Origin: Solidesulfovibrio alcoholivorans DSM 5433
GTDB taxonomy: Bacteria > Desulfobacterota > Desulfovibrionia > Desulfovibrionales > Desulfovibrionaceae
Direction of reading: 5' to 3'
Length of the DNA: 64,000 bases
Assembly: GCF_000702665.1 (NCBI RefSeq)
Contig: NZ_JNJA01000001.1
Span: 434,001 to 498,000 of the forward strand
Position numbers and translations under genes: made by a program. Shown here one piece after another: positions 1 through 8,949 of the stretch; the first letter of the stretch is position 1; each line of letters starts with the position of its first letter. Below the pieces are notes generated by a model. That model was not told the origin of the DNA. It saw only the letters and a list, made by a program, of their open reading frames with translations, and searched no databases.

Positions 1-1084
1 AGCCGCGCCCAAGCAGCTTCTTCCAGACCTCGCCGCCGGGAAAGGTCAGCTCGATGCCGAGCATGAGCCCCATGCCGCGGATCACGGCGATCTTGTCCGG
101 ATACTGCGCGCGCACGTCCTCGAACAGCGCCTTGGCGAAATCGCCCATGCGCGCCGCCCGCTCGGCCAGCCGATCGTCCCGCATGATGGCGAGGGTCTTG
201 GTCGCCGCCGCGGAAACCAGCGCCCCGCCGCCGAACGTCGTCGCATGGGAGCCCGGCACGAAGCCCGCCGCCGCCGCGTCCGTCGCCAGCACAGCGCCCA
301 TGGGCAGCCCGTTGGCCAGGGCCTTGGAGCAGGTGAAGACGTCCGGCTCCACGCCGTAATTCTGGAACGCCCAGAACCTGCCCGAGCGGCACATGCCGCA
401 CTGCACCTCGTCGCACATGAAAAGGATGTCCTTTTCCTTGCACAGGGCGGCCACGGCCGTGATGTATTCCTGCGGCAGCGGCAACACGCCGCCTTCGCCC
501 TGGATGCACTCGAGCAGCACCGCCGCCGTCTTCGGCGACACGGCCGCGCGCAGGGCCACGATGTCGGCGGCGGGCACGGTGGTGAAACCCTCCGGCAGCG
601 GGTCGAAGCCGAACTTGATCTTGTCCTGTCCCGTGGCCGTCAAGGTCGCCAGGGTGCGGCCGTGAAAGGAATGGGTCAGGGTGATGATCTCGTAGGCGTC
701 GCGGTTTTTCACCGTGCGCATGTAGCGCCGCGCCAGCTTGATCGCCCCTTCGTTGGCCTCGGCCCCGGAGTTGCAAAAAAAGACCTTGCCGGCGTGGCAG
801 GTGGTCTTGAGCGCCTCGGCCAGCTCGATCTGCTCGCGCTGGGTGAAGAGATTGCTCACATGCACCAGCTCGCGCGCCTTGGCGGCGATGACCTCGGCGA
901 TCTCCTCGCGGCAATGGCCCAGGTTGCACACGGCGATGCCGCCAAGAAGATCGATGTATTCGCGACCGTCGCAGTCGTAGAGGCGGCAGCCCTTGCCCGA
1001 GGCAATGGCCAAGGGGTACCGGCCGTACGTGTTCATGATCGCTGCCTGCTCCCGCGCCTTGAGCGCGTCGTACGCTTCGCTCAT
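1..1084 (-). CDS. argD: Acetylornithine/succinyldiaminopimelate-type aminotransferase, 3' end outside window
   Basis: Class III PLP-dependent aminotransferase, most likely acetylornithine aminotransferase of arginine synthesis (N-acetylglutamate semialdehyde to N-acetylornithine). About 361 residues are visible and the C-terminus runs off the left edge. Seen: the CNSGAEANEGAIKLAR segment near residue 104, which binds PLP phosphate; SFHGRT at 139-144; the DEVQ aspartate at 225, which contacts the PLP ring nitrogen; the PLP lysine K254 in CSKALANGLPMGA; and TTFGGG at 281. The usual DEVQTGxGRTG motif reads DEVQCGMCRSG here, a mild oddity. The start is fixed by AAGGAGG at 1090-1096, five bases upstream of the ATG. 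dut lies 195 bases upstream on the same strand, separated by repeats. Related class III enzymes (GabT, AstC) cannot be fully excluded. Confidence 0.88.
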   Translation of the reverse strand, partial: MSEAYDALKAREQAAIMNTYGRYPLAIASGKGCRLYDCDGREYIDLLGGIAVCNLGHCREEIAEVIAAKARELVHVSNLFTQREQIELAEALKTTCHAGKVFFCNSGAEANEGAIKLARRYMRTVKNRDAYEIITLTHSFHGRTLATLTATGQDKIKFGFDPLPEGFTTVPAADIVALRAAVSPKTAAVLLECIQGEGGVLPLPQEYITAVAALCKEKDILFMCDEVQCGMCRSGRFWAFQNYGVEPDVFTCSKALANGLPMGAVLATDAAAAGFVPGSHATTFGGGALVSAAATKTLAIMRDDRLAERAARMGDFAKALFEDVRAQYPDKIAVIRGMGLMLGIELTFPGGEVWKKLLGRG

Positions 1085-1108
1085 CACGACCTCCTTCGGT
1101 GTGGAATT

Positions 1109-1190
1109 CCGGGGGAGGGAACCTTTTTTTGCAAAAAAAGGTTCCCTCCCCCGGACCCCCACCTTCCAAAGAAACTCTTAAAGGGTGCTA
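1109..1190. repeat. R1 dispersed hairpin element, copy 1
   Basis: A perfect 22-base inverted repeat occupies 1109-1130 and 1133-1154. Each arm reads CCGGGGGAGGGAACC followed by seven T, and only GC separates the arms. A conserved flank follows (CCCCCACCTTCCAAAGAAAC, then CTCTTAAAGGG). A second copy lies at about 45511-45590 in the opposite orientation. The T and A tracts are at the stem apex rather than after the stem, so this is not a textbook intrinsic terminator. Confidence 0.8.
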
Positions 1191-1219
1191 AAGGGTATTC
1201 CCCCGCGAAATCCATTTCC

Positions 1220-1265
1220 CGCCGAGAGGGTCCGGGGGCATCATGCCCCCGGCCGCCGGAGGCAT
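1220..1265. repeat. R2 palindromic intergenic repeat, copy a
   Basis: A palindromic core (GGGGGCATCATGCCCCC) is followed by the family signature GGCCGCCGGAGGC. It lies just beyond the dut stop codon. The signature recurs, in either orientation, at 4574, 15558, 16379, 17398 and 35629. It may help terminate or stabilise the dut transcript. Confidence 0.7.
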
Positions 1266-1279
1266 CTTCCCTCTCCCCG

Positions 1280-1744
1280 CTACACTTTCCCGCTATGCCC
1301 GAAGCCGCCGCTGCCGCGGCGGGTGTCGCCGAGTTCCTCCACGGCGATGACGACGGGTCGGACGACCGGCGCGAGGATGAGCTGGGCGATGCGCTCGTGG
1401 CGCGAGATGGTGCGGGGTTCGTCGGCGGTATTGAGCAGCCAGACGATGATTTCGCCCCGGTAGTCCGGATCGATGACGCCCACGCCCTGGGCCACGGTCA
1501 GGCCGTGCTTGGCCCCGAGCCCGGAGCGGGAATAGACGAACCCGGCCAGGCCCGGCGTTTCGATCTCGATGGCGATGCCTGTCGGGATGGCGGCGCGTGC
1601 GCCCGGCGCGATGGTCAGGGTTTCGTCGTCGATGTCGGCGCGCAGGTCCATGCCGGCCGAACCGGGCGTGGCCACGGACGGCGGATTGGCACGGCTCGAC
1701 TCCCGGAGGAACTTGATGCGCAGGGCGCTGGTGGGGATGGACAT
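1280..1744 (-). CDS. dut: dUTP diphosphatase
   Basis: Trimeric dUTPase that hydrolyses dUTP to dUMP and pyrophosphate, keeping uracil out of DNA and supplying dUMP for thymidylate synthesis. The 154-residue length is normal for the family. All five motifs are visible: PGSAGMDLRA (27-36), YSRSGLGAKHG (71-81), GVIDPDYRGEI (about 89-99, holding the catalytic Asp and substrate Tyr), the ERIAQLIL region (about 117-124), and the glycine-rich C-terminal arm RGSGGFGHSGK (143-153), which closes over the substrate. A longer in-frame start exists upstream, but ATG at 1744 is chosen because CCGGAGG lies six bases before it and the family N-terminus fits. It is divergent from glgP. Confidence 0.95.
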   Translation of the reverse strand: MSIPTSALRIKFLRESSRANPPSVATPGSAGMDLRADIDDETLTIAPGARAAIPTGIAIEIETPGLAGFVYSRSGLGAKHGLTVAQGVGVIDPDYRGEIIVWLLNTADEPRTISRHERIAQLILAPVVRPVVIAVEELGDTRRGSGGFGHSGKV

Positions 1745-1971
1745 GGCGAACCTCCGGACAGGCGATAGGCTGGCTAACGTAGCGTATTCGCTGCATTTGT
1801 AAATAAAATTTAATATGCCGAAATTCAAGGATTTTTTCAATCAAGCGCCAGGGTTGTGACATTTTGTCCCCGGCCTTGCCTTTTGGCATGCCTTGTGGGT
1901 AGATGCCGCACAAGGGCACGGACTGCGCGGCATGACGCGCCGCGGCGCGTTGCCTGGACAAAGGGGAGTAT

Positions 1972-4542
1972 ATGCAGCCGTTACGCGTTTACAGCGTTGT
2001 GCCGAAGTTGCCGGCCAAGCTCAAACCGCTTTGGGAGCTGGCCTACAATCTGCTTTTCGCGTGGAACGACGACATCGCGTCGCTTTTTGCCCAGGTCGAC
2101 CGCAAATTGTGGCGGGAGTGCTCCGGCAACCCGGTGGGCTTCCTCAACCGCCTGCCCCAGAAGACCCTGGAGACCCTGGCCGAGGACGACTTCTTCGTGG
2201 AGCGGGTAAGCGACCTGCGCCAGACGCTTGCGACCTACCTGGCGCGCAAGACCACCTCGATTCCCTTTCCCGACCGCGACGGTCAGCCCGTCGTGGCCTA
2301 TTTCAGCCTGGAATACGGCATCAGCGCCTGCCTGCCCGTGTATTCCGGGGGGCTTGGCATCCTCGCCGGCGACCACCTCAAGTCGGCCAGCGACCTCTGC
2401 GTGCCCCTGGTCGGCATCGGCCTGTGCTACCAGCAGGGCTATTTCCGCCAGTACCTCACGGCCGACGGCTGGCAGCAGGAACGCTACCCGATCTACGACT
2501 TCGAGCAGATGCCCCTGTCGCTTTGCAAAAACGACGGTGGCGAGCGCATCCTCATTCACGTGGATCTGCGCGGCGAACGCGTTTACGCGCAGATCTGGAA
2601 GGCGCAGGTCGGCCGCGTGGCGCTTTATCTCCTGGACGCCAATGTGCCCGAGAATCAGCCCGGCTCGCGCCAGCTCACCAACCGCCTCTACGGCGGCGAC
2701 CTGGAAACGCGCGTGCGTCAGGAATACCTGCTCGGCATCGGCGGCGTCCGCGCCCTGGAGGCGCTCGAGCTCAAGCCCAAGGTCATCCACATGAACGAGG
2801 GCCATTCGGCGTTTGCCGGCCTGGAGCGCACCGCCAACTTCATGGACAAGCACAAGCTGTCCTTCGAGGCGGCCATGGAGCTTGTGGCCTCGAGCTCCAT
2901 CTTCACCACGCACACGCCCGTGCCGGCAGGCAACGACCGTTTTCCGCCTGAGCTGATCCAGCTCTATTTCGAGGACTACGCCAAGCGCCTGGGCCTTGCC
3001 TTCAAGGTGCTGCTCGCCCTTGGCCGCGAGGACCCGCGCAACGACTCCGAACACTTCTGCATGCCGGTGCTGGCGCTCAAGCTCTCGCGTTTCAACAACG
3101 GCGTCTCCCAGTTGCACGGCGTGGTTTCGCGCCGGATGTGGAACCGTGTCTGGAACCAGTATCCGGTGGAGGACGTGCCCATCGGGGCCATCACCAACGG
3201 CGTGCACGTGCCGACCTGGGTCGCCCAGGACATGGCCGCGCTCTACGACCGCTACTTCGGTGCCAACTGGCGCGAGGATCCGGATACGGGCCGCGTGTTC
3301 GCCCAGACGCACCTGATTTCCGACGCCGAACTGTGGCGTACCCACGAGCGCCTGCGCGAGCGGCTGGTGGGCTACGTGCGCGAGCGGCTGCGCGAGCAGC
3401 TGCTTGCCCGCGGGGCCAAGCGCAAGGAGCTGCAGGCCGCCGAGGAGGTGCTCGATCCCCAGGCCCTGACCATCGGTTTCGCCCGGCGCTTCGCCACCTA
3501 CAAGCGCGCCAACCTGCTCCTTTCGGACAAGGAGCGGCTGCTGAAGATCCTTGGCGACAACGCCCATCCCGTGCAGTTCGTTTTCGCCGGCAAGGCCCAT
3601 CCCCACGACAACGAGGGGAAAAAGATCATCCAGGAACTGGTGCAGCTGTGCAACAGCCTGGAGTGCCGGTTCAACATGGTCTTCCTGGAAGACTACGACA
3701 TGGAGATCGCGAGCTATCTCGTGCAAGGCGTGGACGTCTGGCTCAACACCCCGCGCCGGCCGCTCGAGGCCTGCGGCACCAGCGGTATGAAGGCCATGTG
3801 CAACGGCGTGCTCAACTACAGCACCCTGGATGGCTGGTGGGCCGAGGCCTGGAAGCCGGACAACAGCGTGGGCTGGGCCATCGGCCAGGGCGAGGAGTAC
3901 GAGGACGGCGGCTACCAGGACTTCGTGGAGAGCCAGACCCTCTACAACATCCTGGAAAACGAGATCATTCCGACCTTCTACGACCGGGGCCACCACGGCA
4001 GCCTGCCGCGCAACTGGATCCGCAAGATGAAGGATTCCATCGCCCAGCTTGCGCCGCTCTACAACTCCCACCGCATGGTGGAGGACTACGCCCGCATCGC
4101 CTACGTGCCGGCGCTCGAAAACTACAACCGCCTCACCCGCGACGACTGCGCCGCGGCCAAGGACCTGGCTTCCTGGCGCATGGACATGATGACCAAGTGG
4201 AGCAACCTGGACATCCGCAACATCCGCGCCGACGAGCCCGAGCAACTCCATGTGGGCGACCCCATCCGCGTACGCGCCGAGGTGCATTTGAACGGCATCC
4301 GGCCCCAGGATGTGGAAGTGCAGATCTACGCCGGCCGGCTGGACTACGAAGGCAAGTTCGCCCAGCGCGAGACGATCGTCATGCGGCCCGTGGAGAGCAT
4401 GGACGACGGCTGGACGGTCTACGTCGGCGAGATCGAACCTGCCGAGGCCGGCCGCTTCGGCTTCACCGTGCGCATCCTGCCGCACCACCCGCTGCTGCTC
4501 GACTCCCACTCCCTGGGCCTCATCCGCTGGGCGTCGGCGTAA
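1972..4542 (+). CDS. glgP: Alpha-glucan (glycogen/maltodextrin) phosphorylase
   Basis: GT35 phosphorylase that releases glucose 1-phosphate from alpha-1,4-glucans. At 856 residues it belongs to the bacterial/archaeal alpha-glucan phosphorylase subfamily, which has an N-terminal DUF3417-like segment (residues 1 to about 120) and is shorter than the E. coli MalP type in its catalytic part. Seen: the FSLEYGI substrate-site segment near 117; NGVHVPTW near 408; RRFATYKRANL near 505; and the PLP site ACGTSGMKAMCNG with K607 as the Schiff-base lysine. GGGGAG precedes the ATG. It stands alone, divergent from dut and followed by an R2 repeat. The debranching enzyme GlgX at 28818-30878 supplies the complementary activity. 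Confidence 0.93.
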   Translation: MQPLRVYSVVPKLPAKLKPLWELAYNLLFAWNDDIASLFAQVDRKLWRECSGNPVGFLNRLPQKTLETLAEDDFFVERVSDLRQTLATYLARKTTSIPFPDRDGQPVVAYFSLEYGISACLPVYSGGLGILAGDHLKSASDLCVPLVGIGLCYQQGYFRQYLTADGWQQERYPIYDFEQMPLSLCKNDGGERILIHVDLRGERVYAQIWKAQVGRVALYLLDANVPENQPGSRQLTNRLYGGDLETRVRQEYLLGIGGVRALEALELKPKVIHMNEGHSAFAGLERTANFMDKHKLSFEAAMELVASSSIFTTHTPVPAGNDRFPPELIQLYFEDYAKRLGLAFKVLLALGREDPRNDSEHFCMPVLALKLSRFNNGVSQLHGVVSRRMWNRVWNQYPVEDVPIGAITNGVHVPTWVAQDMAALYDRYFGANWREDPDTGRVFAQTHLISDAELWRTHERLRERLVGYVRERLREQLLARGAKRKELQAAEEVLDPQALTIGFARRFATYKRANLLLSDKERLLKILGDNAHPVQFVFAGKAHPHDNEGKKIIQELVQLCNSLECRFNMVFLEDYDMEIASYLVQGVDVWLNTPRRPLEACGTSGMKAMCNGVLNYSTLDGWWAEAWKPDNSVGWAIGQGEEYEDGGYQDFVESQTLYNILENEIIPTFYDRGHHGSLPRNWIRKMKDSIAQLAPLYNSHRMVEDYARIAYVPALENYNRLTRDDCAAAKDLASWRMDMMTKWSNLDIRNIRADEPEQLHVGDPIRVRAEVHLNGIRPQDVEVQIYAGRLDYEGKFAQRETIVMRPVESMDDGWTVYVGEIEPAEAGRFGFTVRILPHHPLLLDSHSLGLIRWASA

Positions 4543-4573
4543 GTTGGGAGTGGTGGAAGGAGAAGAGGGAAGA

Positions 4574-4633
4574 ATGCCTCCGGCGGCCAGGAGGGGCCGA
4601 GGGCCCCTCCTGGACCACCCCGAAAGGGGGGAG
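4574..4633. repeat. R2 palindromic intergenic repeat, copy b
   Basis: GCCTCCGGCGGCCAGGAGGGGC is followed by the mirror arm GCCCCTCCTGGACC and then a C4-N-G6 type arm. The element starts about 30 bases after the glgP stop and can fold into two consecutive GC-rich stems. It could act as a transcript 3' end, but no U-tract follows. Confidence 0.8.
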
Positions 4634-4739
4634 GTAAAACGGTGAACAGCGCTGTATGATGCGGTAGTTCGGCGATAACAGGCGGCGGAGCAGGCTAAGT
4701 GGCCTCGCTCCGCCGTTGTCTTTCCAAGAGGAGAAGACG

Positions 4740-5645
4740 ATGCGGCGTCAAATGGCGTGGCTGCTCTTGCTGCCGATGGTGCTGGCGATGTTCATTTGCG
4801 GAGCGACCGTGCTGGCACGGGCCGGGCAGGACGGCAATAAGGCGCTTCACGCGCAGCTTGCGGCTCTTTCGCGCGAAGCAGGGGGACGGCTTGGCGTGGC
4901 CTTTCTCGACCCCGCCACGGGCCGGCGTTTCGCCTTCCGGGGCGGGGAGCGCTTTCCCTTTTGCAGCACGTTCAAGCTCGTGCTCGTGGCCGCCGTGCTG
5001 CGCAAGAGCCAGGACGAGCCGGGCCTGCTCGCGCAGCAAGTGGCCTACGGACAGGGCGATCTCCTTGCCTGGGCTCCGGCGACGCGCAAGGCCCTGGAGC
5101 AGGGGCGGGCCATGACCGTCGGCGAACTGTGCGCCGCGGCGATTACGGTGAGCGACAACACCGCCGCCAATCTGCTCCTGGACAGGATCGGCGGGCCAAG
5201 GGCGCTTACGGCGTACGCGCGCAGCCTCGGCGATACGGCGTTTCGCCTGGATCGCCGCGAGCCGGAGCTCAACACCGCCGTGCCGGGCGACCCGCGCGAC
5301 ACCACCACGCCCGCGGCCATGGCGCGCACCGTGGAAAAGCTCGTGCTCGGCGACGCCCTGGCCGCGCCGCAGCGGCGGCAATTGGCGGACTGGCTCAAGG
5401 GCAACACCACGGGCGGCGAAAGCATCCGCGCCGGTGTTCCCGCCGGCTGGACGGTCGGGGACAAGACCGGCAGCGGCGCGTACGGCACGACCAACGACGT
5501 GGCCGTGCTCTGGCCGCCGCAGGGCGGCCCGGTGGTGCTGGCGGTCTATTACACGCAGCCGCGAAAGGACGCGCCCGCGCGCAAGGACGTCCTCGCCGCG
5601 GCGACGCGGCTGGTGCTTGCCGGTCTGGGGTACGTTTCGCGGTAA
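4740..5645 (+). CDS. Class A beta-lactamase (serine)
   Basis: Exported serine beta-lactamase that opens the beta-lactam ring in the periplasm. The start at 4740 follows AAGAGGAG at 4726-4733; an upstream TTG at 4716 is less likely. The first 28 or so residues form a Sec signal peptide (basic MRRQ, then a hydrophobic stretch). All class A elements are present: CSTFK with nucleophile S76 and K79; SDN at 138-140; the omega-loop glutamate E174 in EPELN; and KTG at 242-244. The 301-residue length is normal. A Cys precedes the nucleophile, as in several carbapenemase-like and environmental class A enzymes, but a spectrum cannot be read from sequence. No regulator gene is adjacent, so expression looks intrinsic. 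The gene is GC-rich like its surroundings. Confidence 0.93.
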   Translation: MRRQMAWLLLLPMVLAMFICGATVLARAGQDGNKALHAQLAALSREAGGRLGVAFLDPATGRRFAFRGGERFPFCSTFKLVLVAAVLRKSQDEPGLLAQQVAYGQGDLLAWAPATRKALEQGRAMTVGELCAAAITVSDNTAANLLLDRIGGPRALTAYARSLGDTAFRLDRREPELNTAVPGDPRDTTTPAAMARTVEKLVLGDALAAPQRRQLADWLKGNTTGGESIRAGVPAGWTVGDKTGSGAYGTTNDVAVLWPPQGGPVVLAVYYTQPRKDAPARKDVLAAATRLVLAGLGYVSR

Positions 5646-5819
5646 GCGCCGTTTTGGGTAGTGAAGCCGCAATAAAACCGGGCCAGCTCGTTGGAGGCGG
5701 CACGATATAACTTATCTTATCGCTCAGCCGCAAGAGAGTCTCCGGCACGCAGGGGGCACGGCTCGCAGTGATGCGTTTGATACTGGTGTCGATGCAAAAG
5801 AGAAGGCAATCTTGGTTAA

Positions 5820-6353
5820 CTATGGTCGACAGACACAACATGATGCTGGAAGAGTGGAATATCCTGTGGAGTATTTATTTGCATAACACGATCCAGTGTC
5901 TGAGGTGACATTGCATGGTCCATTTGTGGATGATACCTTTGACACGACATTCGTGCATGAACAGTCACCACCGGTGACACAGACAGAACTCGTATGTATA
6001 GCAGGTCCGGCTGGACCAGTGGCGCCGGTCTGGCCGGTCGCTCCTGTTGGTCCGGCAGGTCCAGTCGGACCAGTATCTCCTTTTCTGGCCAGCATAGCCC
6101 AGTATACGGACGTTGTGGCTGGTGTATTTCCCCTGTTGTCTCCCTTCAGGCTGAACCAGCTTGAACCGTCATAGAATACAACATCTCGGATTGCATATTT
6201 TTCACTGGGACTCCAGTTGCCTTTGTAAGCCATCGAAGACGAAGAAATGACAAAAAGAGCATCCGCTGCAACTGCAGAAAAAGCATTGAGGATTATTGAT
6301 AAAGAAACAAGGACGGATAAACAGAAATAGGAAAGCATTGTTTTGAGGTTCAT
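5820..6353 (-). CDS. Secreted collagen-like protein with CBM-like module and Cys-rich tail
   Basis: Function unknown; probably a surface or secreted fibrous protein. The 177 residues show a signal peptide (1-30, ending AVAA). A small module at about 43-88 has the W-x-Y-x-DVV-x-GSSWFSL-x-N-x-P-x-W pattern of CBM5/12-type or tail-fibre carbohydrate-binding domains. Nine uninterrupted Gly-X-X triplets follow at 92-118 (GPT, GPA, GAT, GQT), rich in Thr. The C-terminal tail has eight cysteines, suggesting disulfides. The start at 6353 is chosen because GGAG lies six bases upstream. The gene and both flanks are much more AT-rich than the neighbours, and codon use differs, suggesting recent transfer. 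Phage-tail-like origin is an alternative. Confidence 0.75.
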   Translation of the reverse strand: MNLKTMLSYFCLSVLVSLSIILNAFSAVAADALFVISSSSMAYKGNWSPSEKYAIRDVVFYDGSSWFSLKGDNRGNTPATTSVYWAMLARKGDTGPTGPAGPTGATGQTGATGPAGPAIHTSSVCVTGGDCSCTNVVSKVSSTNGPCNVTSDTGSCYANKYSTGYSTLPASCCVCRP

Positions 6354-6480
6354 CAAAATCTCCAAGAGTATAAGCTGGTTGAAAGATGTAGAATTAACTA
6401 CAACTAAATATAGCCAATATGATTGCATATTGTCAACAAAATACGGGCTTCGGTAGTTCCGTCGCGTGCAGAGTTCGGAC

Positions 6481-6513
6481 AAAAAAACGGACCGCCCTGT
6501 GAGGGCGGTCCGT
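6481..6513 (-). terminator. Intrinsic terminator of the glutamate synthase operon
   Basis: A 12-bp perfect stem (6487-6498 paired with 6502-6513, loop GTG) is followed on the minus strand by a run of seven T (6481-6487). It lies 57 bases past the stop codon at 6570, as expected for the end of the glt transcript. Confidence 0.9.
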
Positions 6514-6569
6514 TAGTATTCAGGATTCGGGACAGGCGGGCAGCCTACCCGCATGCTCCCCTTGAGGCG

Positions 6570-8900
6570 TTACACGAGCGGCGTGTTCTCCACGAGGTCC
6601 CAGACGCCGCAGGGGCAGGCGTTGGCGCAGAAGCCGCAGCCGATGCACTTGGCCGGGTCGGAAACCATCTCGAACTCCTTGCCGTCCAGCGCCTTGCGCG
6701 AGATCGCGCCCGTGGGGCAGATCGTCTCGCACAGTCCGCAGTCGCGGCACGCGCCGCAGGACGAGCACTGGCTGGCGCAGGAGTCGAGGTCGTTGAACTC
6801 CATGATGCGCGGGTCGAAGTATTCGAGCTTGGCCCGCTTGTAGTCGATCATCTTGCGGGTGTCTTCGCAGGGGCGCTTGCCCGAGAAGATGTCCTCGATG
6901 GCCTTGGCCGCGTCGCGGCCCATGCCGATGGCCTGGGTGAGAAGGCCCGGCTTCACGATATCGCCGATGGCGAACACCTTGGGGTTCGTGGTCTGGTAGA
7001 TCTCGCTCACCTTCACGTGGCCGCGCTCCGTGGCGATGGTGTCGTCCAGGAACTCCAGGTCCGGCACGTCGCCGACGGACAGGATGACCGTGTCCGCGGG
7101 AAGCGTTTCGCCGGATTGCAGCGTCACGCCCTCGGCGGTGATCTCCTTGGTGAAGCAGGGCCACTTGAAGACCGCGCCCGCGGCTTCGGCGTCCTTGCGC
7201 TCCTTGCCGAACGAGGCCGGGGTCTGGATGTCGATGAGCGTGACGGATTCGGCTCCCAGGCGCGCCGCCTCGGTGGCGACGTCGCAGCCGACGTTGCCCG
7301 CGCCGATGATCACGACGCGCTTGCCGACCTTGGCTTCGTTTTTCTTGGCCGCCTTGAGGAAGGTCAGCGCCGGGGTGGCCAGCTCCTTGCCCGGCACAGG
7401 CAGCATGCGCGGCTTGTTCGCGCCAACGGCCAGGACCGTGAAGTCGTGGTCCGTGACGATCTGGGCGAACTCGTCCTTGCCGAGCGCCTTTTGCAGCCGG
7501 ATATGGGGCAGGACCTCCTGGGCGCGCTTGATCTCCGCGTCCAGCACGTCCTTGGGAATACGCGAGGAGGGGATGGCCGCGGTGATCTTGCCGCCGAGCT
7601 TTTCCTCGAGGTCGTAGATGATGGCTTCGTGGCCGGCCAGGCGCAGCTGCCAGGCCACGGACATGCCGGCCGGGCCGCCGCCGATGACGGCGACGCGCTT
7701 GCCCGAAAGGGGCGGCAGCTTGGGCATGTGGCCGGCCTTGACGTTGGCCTTGCCGAGCATGGCCGTGTCGAGGGGCGTCAGGTTGGACACGGCGCGGGTG
7801 CAGCCCTGCATGCACAGGTTGGGGCAGAGGTAGCCGCAGACCGTGGCCGGGAAGGGCGTGTAGGCCAGCGCCAGATCCATGGCTTCGTCCATGAGCCCGT
7901 CACGCACGAGCTGCCAGCGCTGCTGCACCGGGATGCCCGTGGGACAGCTGGCCTGGCAGGGGGAGAGGTATTTCTTGTTTTCCCAGACGGGCACGAAACG
8001 GCGCAGGTCGCCGTTGACGATGACCCCGATGGGCGAGCGGTCACTGTCGTCGAGGTCGCCGATCAGTCCGCCCCGGCCCAGTTCCGCGTCCCAGACGTTG
8101 GTGCGGAACTCCACCATGGAGCGGCGTTTCTTGCCGGTCTTCTCAAAGGGCGTGCGCGCGGCGATGCACTGCCATTCGTCTCGCTTTGTCAGCGTTTCGT
8201 AAAGCTCCGGCCGGCCGATGTCCTCGAGAAAGACGCGCAGGCCCTTGGTCAGCCAGGCGAAGGCCGCGTCGTCGATGGGCACGAGCTTGGCGTCGGCCAT
8301 GGAGAAGCCCTTGTAGGGGCCGCGGAAGTAGATCTGCCCGCCGACCATGCCGACGCAGGGGCGGTAGCCGAGCACGTTGTCCGGGTTTTGCGCCTCGAAG
8401 CCGCAGACCACGGCCGTGCCGCCAGCCATGAACTCGGCGAAGTAGTCGCCCACGGAGCCGAGCACCCACATTTCCGGGGCGTCGTACTTCGGGTTGCGCT
8501 TGGTCATGGTCATGCCGCGCGCGCCGAGGTTGCCGGCGACCATGACCTTGCCCTGGGCCATGCCGTTGGCCGCGCCGTTGCCGGCGTTGCCGCGCACCAC
8601 GATCTCGGCCCCGGCGTTGAGCCAGCCGATGTCGTCCGAGGTCGGGGCTTCGATGATGATCCTGGTGCCGGGAAAGCCCATGGAGCCGGTGCGCTGGCCC
8701 GGGGCGCCGGTGATGCGCACGGTGACGGGGTCTTTGGGAGAGATGAAGAGCCGGCCGCCGATGCCGTGCTGGCCGCAGGCCTCGACGGTGAGTTCCCGGG
8801 CGCCCTGGGTCACAGCCCGCTGGATGCGTTCCTCCAGGATGCGGGACTGGACCCGTTGGCCGTTTTCCATGCCGTGTATGGTGACGCTTTGCTGTGCCAT
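6570..8900 (-). CDS. Glutamate synthase GXGXG domain fused to GltD-like oxidoreductase and 2[4Fe-4S] ferredoxin
   Basis: Third part of a split glutamate synthase. Residues 1 to about 245 match the C-terminal beta-helix (GXGXG) domain that normally ends the large subunit. Residues about 320-690 are GltD-like: N-terminal Fe-S segment with cysteines in CQASCPTGIP and CGYLCPNLCMQGC, an FAD fold starting VIGGGPAGMSVA, and an NAD(P)H fold starting VIIGAGNVGCDVA. The final 80 residues add bacterial ferredoxin motifs CSSCGACRDCGLCETICP and CIGCGFCANACPCG. The protein would pass electrons from NADPH or a ferredoxin to the FMN subunit encoded just upstream. At 776 residues it is larger than GltD (about 470). 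It is followed by a strong terminator. The fusion is directly readable; the electron donor is inference. Confidence 0.88.
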   Translation of the reverse strand: MAQQSVTIHGMENGQRVQSRILEERIQRAVTQGARELTVEACGQHGIGGRLFISPKDPVTVRITGAPGQRTGSMGFPGTRIIIEAPTSDDIGWLNAGAEIVVRGNAGNGAANGMAQGKVMVAGNLGARGMTMTKRNPKYDAPEMWVLGSVGDYFAEFMAGGTAVVCGFEAQNPDNVLGYRPCVGMVGGQIYFRGPYKGFSMADAKLVPIDDAAFAWLTKGLRVFLEDIGRPELYETLTKRDEWQCIAARTPFEKTGKKRRSMVEFRTNVWDAELGRGGLIGDLDDSDRSPIGVIVNGDLRRFVPVWENKKYLSPCQASCPTGIPVQQRWQLVRDGLMDEAMDLALAYTPFPATVCGYLCPNLCMQGCTRAVSNLTPLDTAMLGKANVKAGHMPKLPPLSGKRVAVIGGGPAGMSVAWQLRLAGHEAIIYDLEEKLGGKITAAIPSSRIPKDVLDAEIKRAQEVLPHIRLQKALGKDEFAQIVTDHDFTVLAVGANKPRMLPVPGKELATPALTFLKAAKKNEAKVGKRVVIIGAGNVGCDVATEAARLGAESVTLIDIQTPASFGKERKDAEAAGAVFKWPCFTKEITAEGVTLQSGETLPADTVILSVGDVPDLEFLDDTIATERGHVKVSEIYQTTNPKVFAIGDIVKPGLLTQAIGMGRDAAKAIEDIFSGKRPCEDTRKMIDYKRAKLEYFDPRIMEFNDLDSCASQCSSCGACRDCGLCETICPTGAISRKALDGKEFEMVSDPAKCIGCGFCANACPCGVWDLVENTPLV

Positions 8901-8949
8901 GTGCGTTTGCTGCCTTGCTGCTGCTTGGGTTCGAGGTCGCCTGGCCTTT

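Noticed and set aside
1981..4509. Long minus-strand open frame opposite glgP
   Set aside because: Its Val/His/Leu-rich product is the usual mirror of a GC-rich gene; glgP on the other strand has full family motifs.
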